64,000 bases of DNA from Membranipora membranacea. Its lineage: Eukaryota > Bryozoa > Gymnolaemata > Cheilostomatida > Membraniporidae. The translations under genes and the position numbers were made by a program. Positions 47,676 through 61,300 of this stretch are shown in pieces (position 1 is the first letter of the stretch; the number at the start of each line of letters is the position of its first letter). The DNA is taken from NCBI GenBank assembly GCA_914767715.1, contig OU612073.1:21080001-21144000 (forward strand), in the 5' to 3' direction. Below the pieces are notes generated by a model, which made no database searches, was not told the origin of the DNA, and saw only the letters and a list, made by a program, of their open reading frames with translations.

Positions 47676-50600
47676 TTACTCTTCCATATTCTCACCAGTG
47701 ACAGCAGAAGCACAGGCTAAAGCAAATTCCATAGCAGTACCAGGACCTCGACTAGTGATCACATGGCCATCTTTATTCACCCTATCTGTGCTGTATTTGT
47801 AACCTAAAAACAAGATAGGATAATCATGGGAGACAACTTCTGCTGCTAGTTTTGGTGTTTCAATACACAGTTTATTGATCTTTGCCGTTTGCGTATCCTA
47901 CTACATTTCAGTGCAGAGTCTAAAGTACAATTATAGCTCATTAAAAAAAGAGTACTGTCAATATAACCCTACTGTCTGCTGAAGATTTAGGTATTGCAAT
48001 AATTCTCTGAATTTTGTGTGTGGTTCCTTTTTTTCACATTTTATCTCAATAACTGACATGATCAGGAAACTCTCTGATAACTAAGATCATAAATTCAGAA
48101 GAAGATGAGGATTATGGTGACATAGGAAATGACAAATAGAGTCAACAGTTTGTTAATAAAAAAGCGTACATGTACGGCACAAGCCACATTACATGACTTT
48201 ATTTTAACAGGAAATAAACATCATTAGCAATGGTCTTGGTGATTGATTTGTTTCCAATTGGACAAGTCCCAATCAGATATCGAAATGCATTGGTACCGTA
48301 AAGTTCAAATATTATTTTTTCAAAATAAAACGGAGTTATACGATAAGTCCAGGCTTCCACATCCCTGGTTAAGGGCATAGGCTGTACCAGTATCTGTATG
48401 AGATTTCCTGGTAGTGATTGAAGGTTACATGTACCGACTTGGTTTTTTTTTACAAACATTCTAAATTATTATTTGAGCACGCAAATAAATACCCAAACCT
48501 TATTGGCAGACTGTTTTATTGCTTGAGACAGATTCTACTCAGTTGTGTTTTTAAGTTTGTCTATTACTATTAGCATGGACATTAAGTGAGCGTGATAATT
48601 TGTCTATAATATCGTTCTGAGTTAATGGATAGGTGGACCATAGGAAATGATGACATAATCTGGTGTTAGAGTTGCATTCTCTGCCTGAGATTGGTTAGGC
48701 CAGTCAAACAGTTTCACCAGAAACAAATAAGCACAGGATTAATTTTTCAACCGCCGAGTGAATTAATAAAATTTCACCATCACATTTATGTTAAACCTAA
48801 GGGAGCTGTAGGAATAAATAAAAGTTGTATCCCAATGAGGCAAATTTCCAATAAGCATAATATAAATGAAAAATAAAATAGATTCTTAGGAACACTTCCT
48901 TCCCTGCAGTTATAGGTTGTAATAGTTATAATAGGTTACTTTTCAATCACATTTATATAAGCCAATTATAGCATTGAATCATTTCAATTATCGGCAGTAT
49001 CTCCTTCAGCCGAGACAGAAATCACTGATGATGTCACAAGCATGATGTTCGGTGACAGGACTGACATGATTTGAAATGTCCCTAATTGGAGTCAAAGCTG
49101 TGCCGGAGAACAACTTCATGTACTTTACTATCTGAGGCAAATATTATTTCAGTTACATCATATATTTCCTACATTTACAATGATGGCATACAGTGACATC
49201 TATTTATTGCCAGGCGCGCGTGTGGGCAGATAAAAAGCTCACGATCAAATCAATTTTGAACTTTGGAGTTGCCCTGCCATGTATGGACTAGAAGAAGACA
49301 ATACCACCCTGTCACGGAGCTACCAGTGAGAAACATTCCAAATTAGCTACAGCAATGAACTCCAGCTCTTTTCCTTCCAGCTGAAATTTTTATGAGGAGG
49401 TCACCCTATCATTTTTCGATTCCCAATGAAAGCATAGGCTATCTAAAGAAATTTGAAATACGAAATTTCGCTTACATCCATCGTTGGTCAGGTCACTAAA
49501 TCTAAATCTGTTAATATTTTATCTTGTAGAGTATAACTTGGATTATAAATGGTACCTGCAGCTTCCATATCTTTCTGGAAGAGAGGATACGAGGTGACTA
49601 GTTTGTCCTGAGCTATCTTATGTGGGAGAAAGCATTTAGGTCCAGCACAGATTGCTCCAATGAGTCGACCCGCATGGTCCTGACTTCTCAGTATCTCACC
49701 AACTCGCATACTCTAAAAGCAAAGTATTTAGTAGTGAGAGATTAAGCAAAGTATTAAGTAGAGAGAGACATAGCAGAAGTATTTAGTTGTGTCTTCAAAC
49801 CTATGCGCATGTACATTTTAGAAAGAAAGAGTATGTAATATCGCCTAGGATCTTATTCAATGAAAGAAAACTTAGTTGCTGGTCGTAAGAGTAATTTGGC
49901 TCATGAGAAAAACGTGTCGGGTGTGCTGGAGACTATGCCGTCTGAGGTAAATACTGAGGTATGTAGGAATAAATCTAGTATTACCTACAGAAGAATGCGC
50001 AAACTTTAACTAGTAAAGACAGCAGGGCTGCTAACCTCTGCGAGTTGTTTGACACTGGTTGGGTTTCCTCCTGGTACAACAACTAGACTGAACTTTTCCT
50101 TTGCCACATCAGCTAACGCGGCATCAGGGACAATCATAACATCCCGACTGCATTTCACAGTTCCTGTACCATTGATTCCTGCTATTGTTACCTTAATCTG
50201 CAACAAAAAGAAGCAAATGAATTCATAAGTTTAACTTTCACATTCTAAATTCCTCTACAACAAGCATAGGCCCGTGGGACTTACACGCTTTTACTTTGCC
50301 TATGTCCAGTATAAATCACATTGGGCTGTCGATACTGGACAAATCCCAAACCACAGGGGCCCATGACACTCACTGGATTCAGCAAGATGATGAGCATATA
50401 ATATAGGGGATAGACAAGACTGTACTGGGTGGTTGATAGGGTAGCTATTACAACTTGCTACTCGGCGGTACAAATTAGCCTCATCAACCTTGAAAAATGC
50501 ACAAGTAATAATTTTGTTGTAAAAAGCGATAACATGAGATAGTCATTTCAAACAAGGAGTTCATCATTCAGTCCGTGGTTTCAAGCCACTCACTTCTGCT

Positions 50601-50680
50601 CTTCTCAGCACATCAGCAATGATTATTGTTTCCATCTCTTCAGCCCCTTCCGCTAAAATAATCAGGGCTGTGTTTGCCAT
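47676..50680 (-). CDS. PARK7: DJ-1/PARK7 homologue, 4 exons, 177 aa
   Basis: Exons (minus): 50680-50594, 50197-50036, 49712-49556, 47803-47676; phases 0, 0 and 1 fit. The product is a DJ-1/PfpI-fold protein, a cytosolic redox-sensing chaperone/deglycase family. It starts [18 protein letters not shown], with Glu17 matching human Glu18. The nucleophile Cys105 sits in AICAG (human Cys106). VITSRGPGT is in exon 4. The residue matching human His126 is Tyr125 (TSYPL). The ORF stops at VTGENMEE, about 12 residues shorter than the human protein, so the last strand and helix are missing. A possible GTGAGA donor inside this tail (ACTG/GTGAGA) leaves room for one more downstream exon. Start choice: first ATG before the conserved strand. 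The N-terminus lies 865 bp from the divergent MIIP start. Confidence 0.93.
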
Positions 50681-51539
50681 TGTAACTGTTGATAGTGATT
50701 TCACTGTCTGAAAGTTGGATTATTCTTGTATTTATTCAGTCACTTCTTACTAAGCCTATAAATAAATAACATAGTTTTCAATCCTCAAATTGCCATGCCC
50801 TGGCTGAATTGACACATAACTGTTACCGAGAATGATTTATATAAAGAGTTTCATTTACATATGTCTATTGTTAATGAACTTTCAAGGTCATGTTGCTTCT
50901 AGTCTAACAAATAACAGAAATATATCGAATTATTTGCTTTGTTAAATTTGTATAAATTCCTAACTGTTTAGTCTTGTAAGATGGTCTATGTAAAGTACAG
51001 AATTTAAAAAGTGAGAATTGTGTTGTTGATTACTGGCTTGAAAGACTTTTTGCAACCTGTGGTAACATTTGACGTAAATCATCAAGGCAATTGGCAACAA
51101 GACCCACTAACAATTCAACCTGAGGAATTTTTTTACAGCTTTTTTACTCCTTTTTAGTCTTACCAATAAATTAGTAACTAATAAACTAACCAATGAACTC
51201 CCTCTTCATTGCTCCACCCAAAGTTAGGAAATTTGGTAGTCCTATTACTATTAGGACCAAATCTGTAACTAGTTACTCTTGATTCAAAGGTAGTTATTGT
51301 ATGTTAATATAGGAAATTAGGCACATACTGTGCCAAACATACAGCTGAGAGAGTTCTCACTGCACACAGCAACTGAGAGTAGGACCACAGTATTTTGACT
51401 ATAGTAGCCTGTATGTTGACAAGCTGATATTCCACCAAAAATGCCTGGCAAGACAAGCTAGACAAGTAGGGATATGCACTGACTTACCCCATCCATAATA
51501 ATTGGCCATTAAACTTACAGCTGATCTTTTTTTGTTTAG
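50681..51539. promoter_or_regulatory. Intergenic spacer between divergent DJ-1 and MIIP
   Basis: About 860 bp lie between the start codon of DJ-1 (minus) and the first coding exon of MIIP (plus). Both promoters, and probably a leader exon of MIIP, must lie here, since its coding exon 1 begins after a TTTTTTTGTTTAG acceptor. I see no definite core motif. Confidence 0.35.
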
Positions 51540-51544
51540 GAACA

Positions 51545-54500
51545 ATGAGCACTGTGGATGAATTACGGTTGGAAAACAGAAGCCTCATCAGCAGGTTGGT
51601 TGAGAGGCAGAGATCAGCTCAGTTTGCTACCGGTGGTGCTGCTTCTCTATCCAGGTGGGTTAATTTTATGTCTAGCTTTCAAATGTCGACATGCCATTGA
51701 TTAGATAACAGTATTAATGAGCAGATTACACTGTTTTATTATCTTCTATCTCAACAATCACTCTCTATTAACTTTATACAGGCAATTGGATTCACTGCAG
51801 TCCAGACTCGACAGAATGACAGTAACCAGAAATGAACCACTGGTATTAAACGGCAGTGACTCAATTACCAGAGCTAACATAAATAACAATAATCTCAGTG
51901 ACTTGAGGTGAGTGGCCAGTGTGAGTAAGATTTTTGAGTTGGTGAGCCTTAATACAACTTTATTTGTCCAACAGACTTGAAGTGATGATGGATCTCGGCC
52001 TATTTGTAACGATAAAGAGGTTGAACTTTAGTCAACCTTCTCTCAAATCTGCTCCCCCCCCCAACACAATGATGATTCCATATAACTTGATTTGATTCCA
52101 CAGATGAGTGTTACACATAGGAATTCATTGAGTTTGTAGATTAGCTCAAGATTATTTCTTCTATGGGTACTGTGTAAATAAATAATAAGTTCTTATAATA
52201 TATGACTAAAAATGTTTTATCATCACAAGTCAAGTGATTTGCACAAAACTGACTCATGAAGTAGACAATTCAAGAACAATATTTATCTAACTATATCTCA
52301 GCAAGTTATGCACATTCATCTTAAATCTTTACACTAAGAAATATTGATTAATAGATAAATAAAGCGTGTAACAAGTTGGTGTGATCTACTTGCCCTAGTC
52401 CCTGTCTCTGCAGGAACCAGAGTCCTTTATCCAATCGTCTAGGCATGAACGTAACCAGGGTGCTTATAATTTTTTTCACCCTGCAAAACTCCCTTGTACC
52501 GTTTGTGTCCAGTTTGAGAGTCTTGTGCACTTTATATCTTTTCATTCTATAAATGATTTTATGATTTATATGATATTGTAGATGGGATAGCAGGAGGCTA
52601 GGTAATTCAGATAAACCTGACAATGACGACATATTCAGTATTACAGACCGCAGCAGGAGCCCATCACCAGCATACAAGCTTTCAGATTTATCTCCACCTA
52701 CAAGTGATGTCAAATCACCAAGAGCGTCCATCAACTTTAACAGATCACCCAGGTGTCACATGTCACCAAGTGATCTGATGTCAGACAAATCACCAAGAGG
52801 AGAGCAGGTAGTATTGGTGACACTCGGCAGTCCAGAGGACAGCAAAAGTGTTAGGAGAAAACTAGGTAAGCTCATCATGCTAAATATATGCATTAGTACT
52901 TGCAGATTTCTTTAGTGGATCACGATTGCACTCAAATTAATCAAAACCTTTGAAATCAAGTTTTGTTCTGATTGATCTAAGCAAGCCTATTTCTCTTGAT
53001 CAATGTCAATATCAAATTGTGAAACAATTTGACTGAGAATATGTTCTTAAGTGACTTAGCTGTTTGTTCGTTTGTTCGATATCAACTTTGTGTCGATGTC
53101 AGTACAGTACCGACTCATTGATTGTATGATCAAGATATTCTGCTATCCTGTTTCCAGCTGAAGAAATGTCTCCCAGGAATTCACCTCCTTCTAAAGATTG
53201 GAGGTATGCTTACCATATTTTTCCAATCTGTTTTGACCAAGTAATCTGAATATAATCAGATAAAGAAAAATATCTAGCTATAAAACAAAATTTGATATTG
53301 AGTTTTGCTGCCGTGCTACACATTAGCGGCAAATGACTTTTTATCAACTACCATATATCATATAGCGAAATTTTTAGATCCAAGAAGTTCTTTTCAGCCT
53401 AATATTTTTCTGGTTTTTTAAGGGTTCCATTCAGTGATTCAACCAATGTAAATCCTCAAACACCACAGAAATCACAGGAGAAATCACTCAGGAGTGGCGC
53501 CACTCCCAAAACTATACTCAAGCATAGGAAGATGATCGATAGTAATGTACAGGTAAATCTCCATGTCAATGAATCTGATGGTCATTGATAAAATGCCCTT
53601 AGCGTTCCTAATTTGAATAAGTTGAGATTTAAAGATTTCCACTGGTTTGAAACATAACCAGGTTTCGATTTATTCAAAATGGTTGTGAACACGAAAAAAC
53701 ATTGACGTATGGGGATTTGAAGGTAAAAGCTTGAAAATAAGCTGCAGAATAAAAGAGAGTTTGTCATTCAAAATGTACCTCGCTGATTTATGATTATTCA
53801 CAGGTAGATTCTAAGTTTGCTCACACACCTGGGTGGATGGACAGAGCTAAACACACCCGACTCAGACCTAAGAGTCCTGGTAAACTCAGACAGTCTGCCA
53901 GAAAGAAAGAGAAGAAAAAAGTCAACTCTACTAGAACCCTCCCTTCCTTCAATAAAACAGGTAAGCATTGCTGTCAGTCTAAATGATCCACTTCTAACTA
54001 TTTATATCCATGACTAGTTATAATAGCGGGAACCAACCGAATTTGTAGCTGTAGTGGACAACATTTGATGTCTGAATCATCAGGAGTCCTCAAGTACCAA
54101 CTGCATGACGTTAGAGATTATCAAATCATTACTTTTGATGAAAGTCAATGTTGAAGGCTACATACCAAAACACTAAAACAAGAGTTTGATGTTTGTTCAA
54201 ACCAAACCTCTGCACAAGATGAGCAGCTCAGACACAAGTAATTTAAATTGCCAAAACCTTTTAATACAGAACGATATCAAGTTCATGTGCTATCATCAGA
54301 TAATATTAATTTTGCAGAAATAGACGACCTCAAAGGTGTATCTTTCCTGGATGAGCAGTTTAGTCACTCTGACCTGCCAGCTAAGTTTGGTGATCCTAAC
54401 CTACTGAGAGGAGAGTTAGGTAACATGAGAACTACCACCCCCAACAAATCACCCAGATCTCAACCATTAGTGGAGCAGGGACTATTGGACACCTCAGTGG

Positions 54501-57404
54501 AGCCACAGGATCAGCAGACACCCAATTACAATAGAGACAATCTCCCTACTCCTGCCTCACTTAGTAATGTGAGTATTTTCATAAATCTGCATTGTGTCAG
54601 AGACTTTCAATTCCGATTCCATTTAAAAAATGTATTTAAAAATACAGTTTTTTAATGCGTTTCACTTAATGCGAATATCTATGTATAAACTACAAATATG
54701 TTGTCTTGTTCTTATTTGCCCAAAACGAGTTTTTTAAGAATGTGAAAATTCCTGACAGTGTGTTTACGTTTTTCTGCTGCATTGAAACACCCCAGTTTAT
54801 TGGTCAAGTAAATATAAAAATGAGTATATAGAGGAGGAAAAATGCAAAACAGTTCTTGGTTGGTCAAATATCTTGTCAATATATAATTATATCAACAGCT
54901 AGGACCGACTCCGCCGTCCTCTATCACTCAATCACGGCTAAGAGGAGACAACAATGCGTCAGCTAAGCAACAGCAGCGTATGATGGGATATGACTGGATC
55001 GCTGCTCTGTTAGATCAGTCCGCTACTGTGGCAGATAGAGTGGAGGGCAAGGGAGATGACCATGAGAAATACTTCAGAGAGTTGAGAGAGTTTAGAAGAG
55101 TACATAAGGATGAATGTCAAAATGAGGCTGTTTCTCTACCTGCTGGGTAGGTTTTATATGTATTAACAGTGAAATGAAATTCCATGAGGTTAGATTTGCT
55201 GTTATCGAGGTTCAACACTTAGTTTCTACTAGGGTCTTGACTTTTTTGTTGCTTCTGGGCGTCAGCGTGCTTTCTTTTTTTTTTAACATTCTATCTTGTA
55301 TCATAATAAGTAGCATTGTCGTATCATCAGCATCAGATTTCTGTACTGTATATATTGAGAGGCCCTTTTGTGTGCCCTCCCTAATTATAAGAATGGTGTG
55401 ATTTGTGCTGAAAAAATATTTGACGGTGTTAATTAATGGTTAGACTCTTTTATATTAGGGTAGTATATTTTAGCAAAGATATGAAACATTGATCTTGTTT
55501 GCACAAGAAAAACACACATTGGCTGATTCATTGGTGTGCTTGTAATATTCATGTGTTATTGTAAACTAGGCTTGGTGCGTATCCGTTGACTCATTTATAC
55601 TCTCAGGTTTCAGATTTCTCTATATATGAGTCTGTCTATACACTTGTAGATATGGGCACCTGTCACTGGTTGACACTGAGGATATATCACAACCTCCACC
55701 AGCTCCTGTTTCTCCTAACCACACATGTAAGTCTCCCTACCTCTTGTCTTGCCTTGTCGCGTGGCCACCAAACAAAAACAAGGCTACCTCCTGTCACCAT
55801 TCCTAAATTTCCACCCACAGCCTCTGTGGTCTGGCTCTTAACAGTTTCTGAAACTTTTTTGTCATGTTAACATGTGAAAGTCACATGGTGAATTGCAGAA
55901 AATTCACGTTGAGTAATACAGCACACGCAAAGCAATCTTTCAGTAGGCTGATAACATTTATTGGCATGTTATTTTACCCACTAAACATAATAATATATCC
56001 CAACTATATACTGTATACTGTAAACTATATCAAGACTCAAAATTAAGGAGGTCTTTTGTATGTTCAACAGTATTGTGCATGCAGATAAGACAACTCTCAT
56101 GTACGGTATTACTCTATGCACGAGGGCGCTATCACCGGCCACCGCAGCTCCAGCCTTGTAGCGATATGCTTCACGCTGGGTTAAGGTTGTCAGTGGTTGA
56201 TGAGTGGCACCAATGACTTGGAAACCTAGTCGTCACTATAAAAACCCTTCCAATGTATAATATATATTCACACTATTTGTCTTAAACAGGTATCCACAGT
56301 TACTCAGTAAACCCTCGCCTGTACGCTGTACCAGTTAATAGTGATAGAACTGGCTCTAGTAGATGTGCTGTATGTAACAAGAAGAAACAACTTCCATCTG
56401 CTACCTCTCCTGCCTTTGTCAGGTAAATCAGTCATCTAGAAACTACAGTTTCCATTAGATGTATTATAAGTATATATATATATACTGAATGTAGCAATAT
56501 GGATTCTTTGCCACTTCAAGTACTTTATGGAAGTATTGGACTGTATTGTTGATAATTGCCGTCATTATTTCTCCTCTGCACAGCCCAAACTTTAGTGAAC
56601 AACATTCAGAGGGCATGATGGTGTAAATTAAAGCTGATAAAAGCCAATGTCATTTTACTATCTCTTTATCTCCTCATCATTAGAGTAAGTATACCACGCA
56701 GTACCCTCAGCTCTCCGTATAAGGTCAAACCTCACAGAAGGAAAAGTTTTGATCCATCAGACTCTGTGGCTTTGTCTAAACACTGCCTGGCAGGCTGGGT
56801 ACACCAACGGCCCATGAAACTTCCACTTGGCAGGAACATAGACTTGGCTAACGAGACAAACAGGCTGAAAACTAAATTTACAGTGGTGAGTTATAGTCTC
56901 TCTCAGAGGAACAGTCGGTTTTAAATGGCAAAACTTTTTTTATACACTTCATTTGTTGCACCTATTTAATTACACCAAAACAAAGTGTTTATCAGAACTG
57001 TCACAGAACGTGAAACAAATTGGAAACATATTAACGGCAAAGTACCATATTTAATAGTATCAGGATGAAAATGTGTCACGTATTTATTCAAATAATCTTT
57101 TTCAAAATTTACTTGATATTCGGATGTAAAAATAAAAATTTTTATCATTTAATGAATAAATGAGAATTCAGCCATTCCTTGGTAATCAATATGCTTTCAT
57201 TGAATAGCTTCTTTTCATTTATTTTGATAGACAATGGCAGAGGCAGAAGACATAGCTAAGAAATCGGTACCTGTGCACTCACGGGACTTAGATAAGACAA
57301 CTCTGTATAACAGAGAGGTGAGAAAGATTACTGATGAGTTACTTGATATGAGTCATGCTATGCAGTTCCAATCTCAGCTACTCAACAAAACTCCAATCCA
57401 CTAA
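51545..57404 (+). CDS. MIIP: MIIP (migration and invasion-inhibitory protein) orthologue, 12 exons, 645 aa
   Basis: Exons: 51545-51654, 51782-51907, 52582-52865, 53158-53203, 53423-53552, 53804-53960, 54318-54568, 54899-55146, 55650-55726, 56290-56422, 56684-56885, 57231-57404. All joins keep frame. The call rests on blocks shared with vertebrate MIIP in the same order: an N-terminal Leu-rich coiled stretch (DELRLENRSLISRL), GYDWIA (398-403) followed by a FRELREFRRVHKDEC segment, a Cys pair in CAVC, then HRRKSFDPSD (538-547) and HCLAGW. Vertebrate MIIP is about 388 residues, binds IGFBP2 and restrains cell migration. This protein has a longer Ser/Pro-rich middle with several KSPR sites and a distinct C-terminus. 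The short exon 9 is needed: joining exon 8 directly to exon 10 gives an early stop. Confidence 0.88.
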
Positions 57405-58031
57405 CTTTATCCTTGATAAGTGAGATTGTAAAGTCGATCATCATAATGTCTTTCTACACATATGTAGTTGAACTTTAAAATCTTTGTTAATACTTCGAAA
57501 AACTGGCTACTCAATATTATGATGCATTTTACTGCAGTCATCCTAACTTAATGGATTCGGATGACTAGAATGTGTGCTGCCCCACAGTATGAAGCACAAT
57601 TTTACTGCATATTGATCCCCTCTGCTGGATTAACCCACGGAAATTTCTGATTATTTGTGTGATTTGTGATGTGTGAATGGTGAAATATTATAATGGGTTT
57701 TGTTTCTAAATTTAGGTGTGTAAACTTCTTCTAGCAGTCCCAGCATTTCTACTTTTGTTTAATTTGTGGTATCATTGTACATTTGATATGGTTCTTATAA
57801 TATATCTTTCTTGAGAGACATACACTGTCATGATTTGGGCTCTTACCATATTTACTTGTTATCATTGTACAGCTACTATCTGTCCTGAATATATTAGGTA
57901 TCTGCAATCGCAGTTTGATTGCTCTCTCTAATACCACAAACATAATATCATAGTATCATAAATAACAAAGAGTGAAAGAAGTTAATTTGAGCTTGTTATG
58001 GCACATTATGTAAAGAACTTTTCGATAAATT

Positions 58032-58037
58032 AATAAA
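58032..58037 (+). terminator. Possible polyadenylation signal of MIIP
   Basis: AATAAA 628 bp after the MIIP stop and about 330 bp before the next gene's start codon. Assignment is by position only. Confidence 0.35.
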
Positions 58038-58363
58038 GATGCCATTAAAAATTTTAAAAAGGAGGGAAGGCAGTGAATATTTACCAAGTTAAACTAATTC
58101 TATTTCACAAGATTGAGTTTTACAGTTGTTCACTCTTTGTTTGACCCTTTTATAGGTTCAATAGTGGTATGTTAGGTATTTGTGATGTGAAGTACTGCAG
58201 ATTGTTGGGTGCTTGTGGACTTTTTTGCCATGGACTGTTGAATCATGGCTAGCTTTACCCAGCGTTATATGACCTATACATAACTCAATGCTATAGACAA
58301 AGAAAACTTCGTTAAATTGCTAGTAGCACACTAGTAAGCTACATCTGGTCAGGTTGGTACAGT

Positions 58364-61300
58364 ATGAGTGTAACGACTAGTAAGCCTGTTTTCACGTTCA
58401 AAGGACTGAGTTATCTGTACCATATCGACCAGTGTCGGCTGTCTCCTGTTGGTAAGTAAAAGTCATATCTATCTGAAGACTCGTGAACTCTGATGTTACA
58501 CACACTATATAGCGCACACATATCTCTGATCGTCAGAGTAAAATAAAGCGAAGTACCTTACACATACCCATCCCTAACTGAGCATTTGACTTCAAGCGGG
58601 CATATTTTGTTCTTTGATACTCTTATGAATGCATGTGCTATTGATAAGGACACACATGCACGAGTATCACTGGATCATTGGCTATCTGCAACTCCATACT
58701 GTTGTCATATTTGCCACATGCAGCAGATAAAAGTGTTGGCCTTCCGCTTTGAATATTCTGTTACTTTCGTGGGTTGACCAGATAGAGATACCCATATAGT
58801 GCCCTTATACCCAGATAGAGATACCCATATAATGCCCTTATACCCATATAGAGATACCCATATAGTGCCCTTATACCCAGATAGAGATACCCATATAATG
58901 CCCTTATACCCAGATAGAGATACCCATATAGTGCCCTTATACCCAGATAGAGATACCCATATAGTGCCCTTATTAGCTTTTCTGCAAGCTTTTCCATAAT
59001 CATTTATGAAAAAAACAGAGATTCTCTGGAGACCATAGTCCTAGTAGTTTTCAACTCTAATCCTGTTTTAGGATATGACAGAGAAGGAACCAAGTACTTT
59101 GAAATCATTGACTTGGTGGAGAACAAGCAGATATTTACTGCAGAGATCGCTGAGCTGGATGAGGATCTTGTCCTCAAAGATAAATATGGCATCATCAGAT
59201 TCTGTGTGCACGGCTGGCAGGATATGGGGGTAAGTGACAAGTGTTTATTCCAGCATGAGTCTTTGTTACCGTATGTTTGCTATGATTTCAGTTATTGCAT
59301 TCAACCTGGGAGTTTTGGTCTCCCTGATTTCAAGTATATCATGAGTCTTTGCAAGAAAATGAAATATTTTTTTGTGACAGCAACTGGATGTGTATGTTAA
59401 CATCAAGAAGCCAATAGGAATAGTGAAGAATGGAGTTATATATGATCATGCTAGGAAACCCGTCTATTTATCCCAGCAGACTAACAAGGGAGCATTTGGA
59501 TGTTTTGGACCTCCAACGTTTAAGGTAAGACTGGCAAAAAAACTTCTCCGAAATTCTGTTTTTTCCGTACGTAGTGTCTCATTTAGGGTATAACAATGAC
59601 AAAATTATTTTTTGAGTAATTGTAACATTTTATATATCATCGGAAAACTCTCGATATCAGGATCACAGAAAAGAAATTTTCAATGACATCATGTTATCAT
59701 TCTACATATATTTTGACTGTTCTAGGGATAACCTGTTTTCAATTATCTCCTATTATCAATTCACCTTAATATTTATACACCGCACAGCCTGTGAACTTTT
59801 CAGGGTGTCGTCAAAAAAAGCGAATTTGTGCAAATAAACACTTTGAGAAAATGTTCCGTACCATAAAGATGAATTCTAGGGCTATCATGTCAGAACCAAA
59901 ATAACTCATATGTTTTCTTCCTCAGAATAAGTGTTCTAAGTAGTTATTTTTATGATGGCCGTGACATCGCGTCATATGAGGTGACACATATAAAGGTAGG
60001 TTTTTTGTGATCATAGTGAGCTTTTCGATGATATATAAAACAACATATTTGGTTGATGCTGTTCTTATACCTTGACGACAAATTACTTTTACAACCACAA
60101 TTTACAAAGTCTTGCAAAACCTAAAAACTCAGACCTGCCAACAATATCAATCATTTGACTTCAGCTTTCTAGTGCTACCAATGGGGAGGAGCTTGGATGG
60201 GTGACTCCTGAGCCTGCCTCGATTCATGCAAGATTTGATCAGTTCCAGGATGAAGGACCTAAGGCTACCATCATTGCCTACATGCTGCAACTAGCCTTGG
60301 CTAAATACCAGATGTTGAATCTCAACCTTCAGTACGTTTGTATTTTAAGCTCAAATCCATTACTGTGGAAAATCCTAACACCAGCGGGAAAGCAATATCG
60401 AGGTGGCAGTTTTAGGAGTTGCCTAGTCAACATCAATGGGAGCATAACTCCTAAATTTACCAACATAACGTCTCTACTCCAGAGGGACATTGAGTCTTAT
60501 TTATCTTGGATTATGCTGACATTAAGTCATACTTCTATCAATATATCCAGTGCACAGTTATCATTGTAAGTTTATGGATATATGAGCTGACACTTTTTTT
60601 ATCAATTAATAGGAAAAAGTTAATTCTAGGCTGTCTCTGTTTGATAGGAAAGTGAAGTATGTGTATAAAGACAGAGCTAAGGCCAAAGCCAGGAAAGAAT
60701 CTGAGAGGAAGAAAACTCTTCCAATGGTGGGTGAATCTTCTCATCATCTTTCACAGCACTCAATCCCCTCCTAAACACTTATTGACATTAAGTCACATTC
60801 CTCATTGCCTTGGCTAGAATAATTTGTGTGTAATTACCAAATCAGGATACCAGAATCATTGCCAGCACTAGTAACTGACCCAGGACCTGAAAGAATGCGA
60901 GTCATACCATTAACAATTAAATCATTAGCCTGTGCACTCGAGAGCCTGCCATTGTAAGATGGGGCGTTCTGCTATAACCATTTCTAATAGTTCTAATATA
61001 GCCTTCCTCCTAGCACAAATCTTTTTAACTGAGTGATTTCTGTCCAAATGGTAGCACCTTCCGCAAAAAACTTCGATCTCCAATAAGTTAAGGTTTTGTG
61101 GAACAAACTGGTTTTATTTCTACCCTAGCTTCACGTTACAACCAAATTTGATACCTGGTGCATGGGATGAAGATTTGTCTAGTCATGTATGTCACAAACA
61201 TTGTGGAGGATTTATTGCTTGATCACTTCACAGTATTAAATGGCTTCCGTGTTGTAAAATTTGATTAAATTTGATTCACCTTACCATGATTATGAGTTCC

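Noticed and set aside
55146..56290. Direct splice of MIIP exon 8 to 56290
   Set aside because: It gives a frameshift and stop; including exon 55650-55726 restores the frame and the conserved block.
58761..59003. LYGYLYLGIRA repeat protein
   Set aside because: 33-bp intronic minisatellite; open on both strands and inside a well-supported intron.
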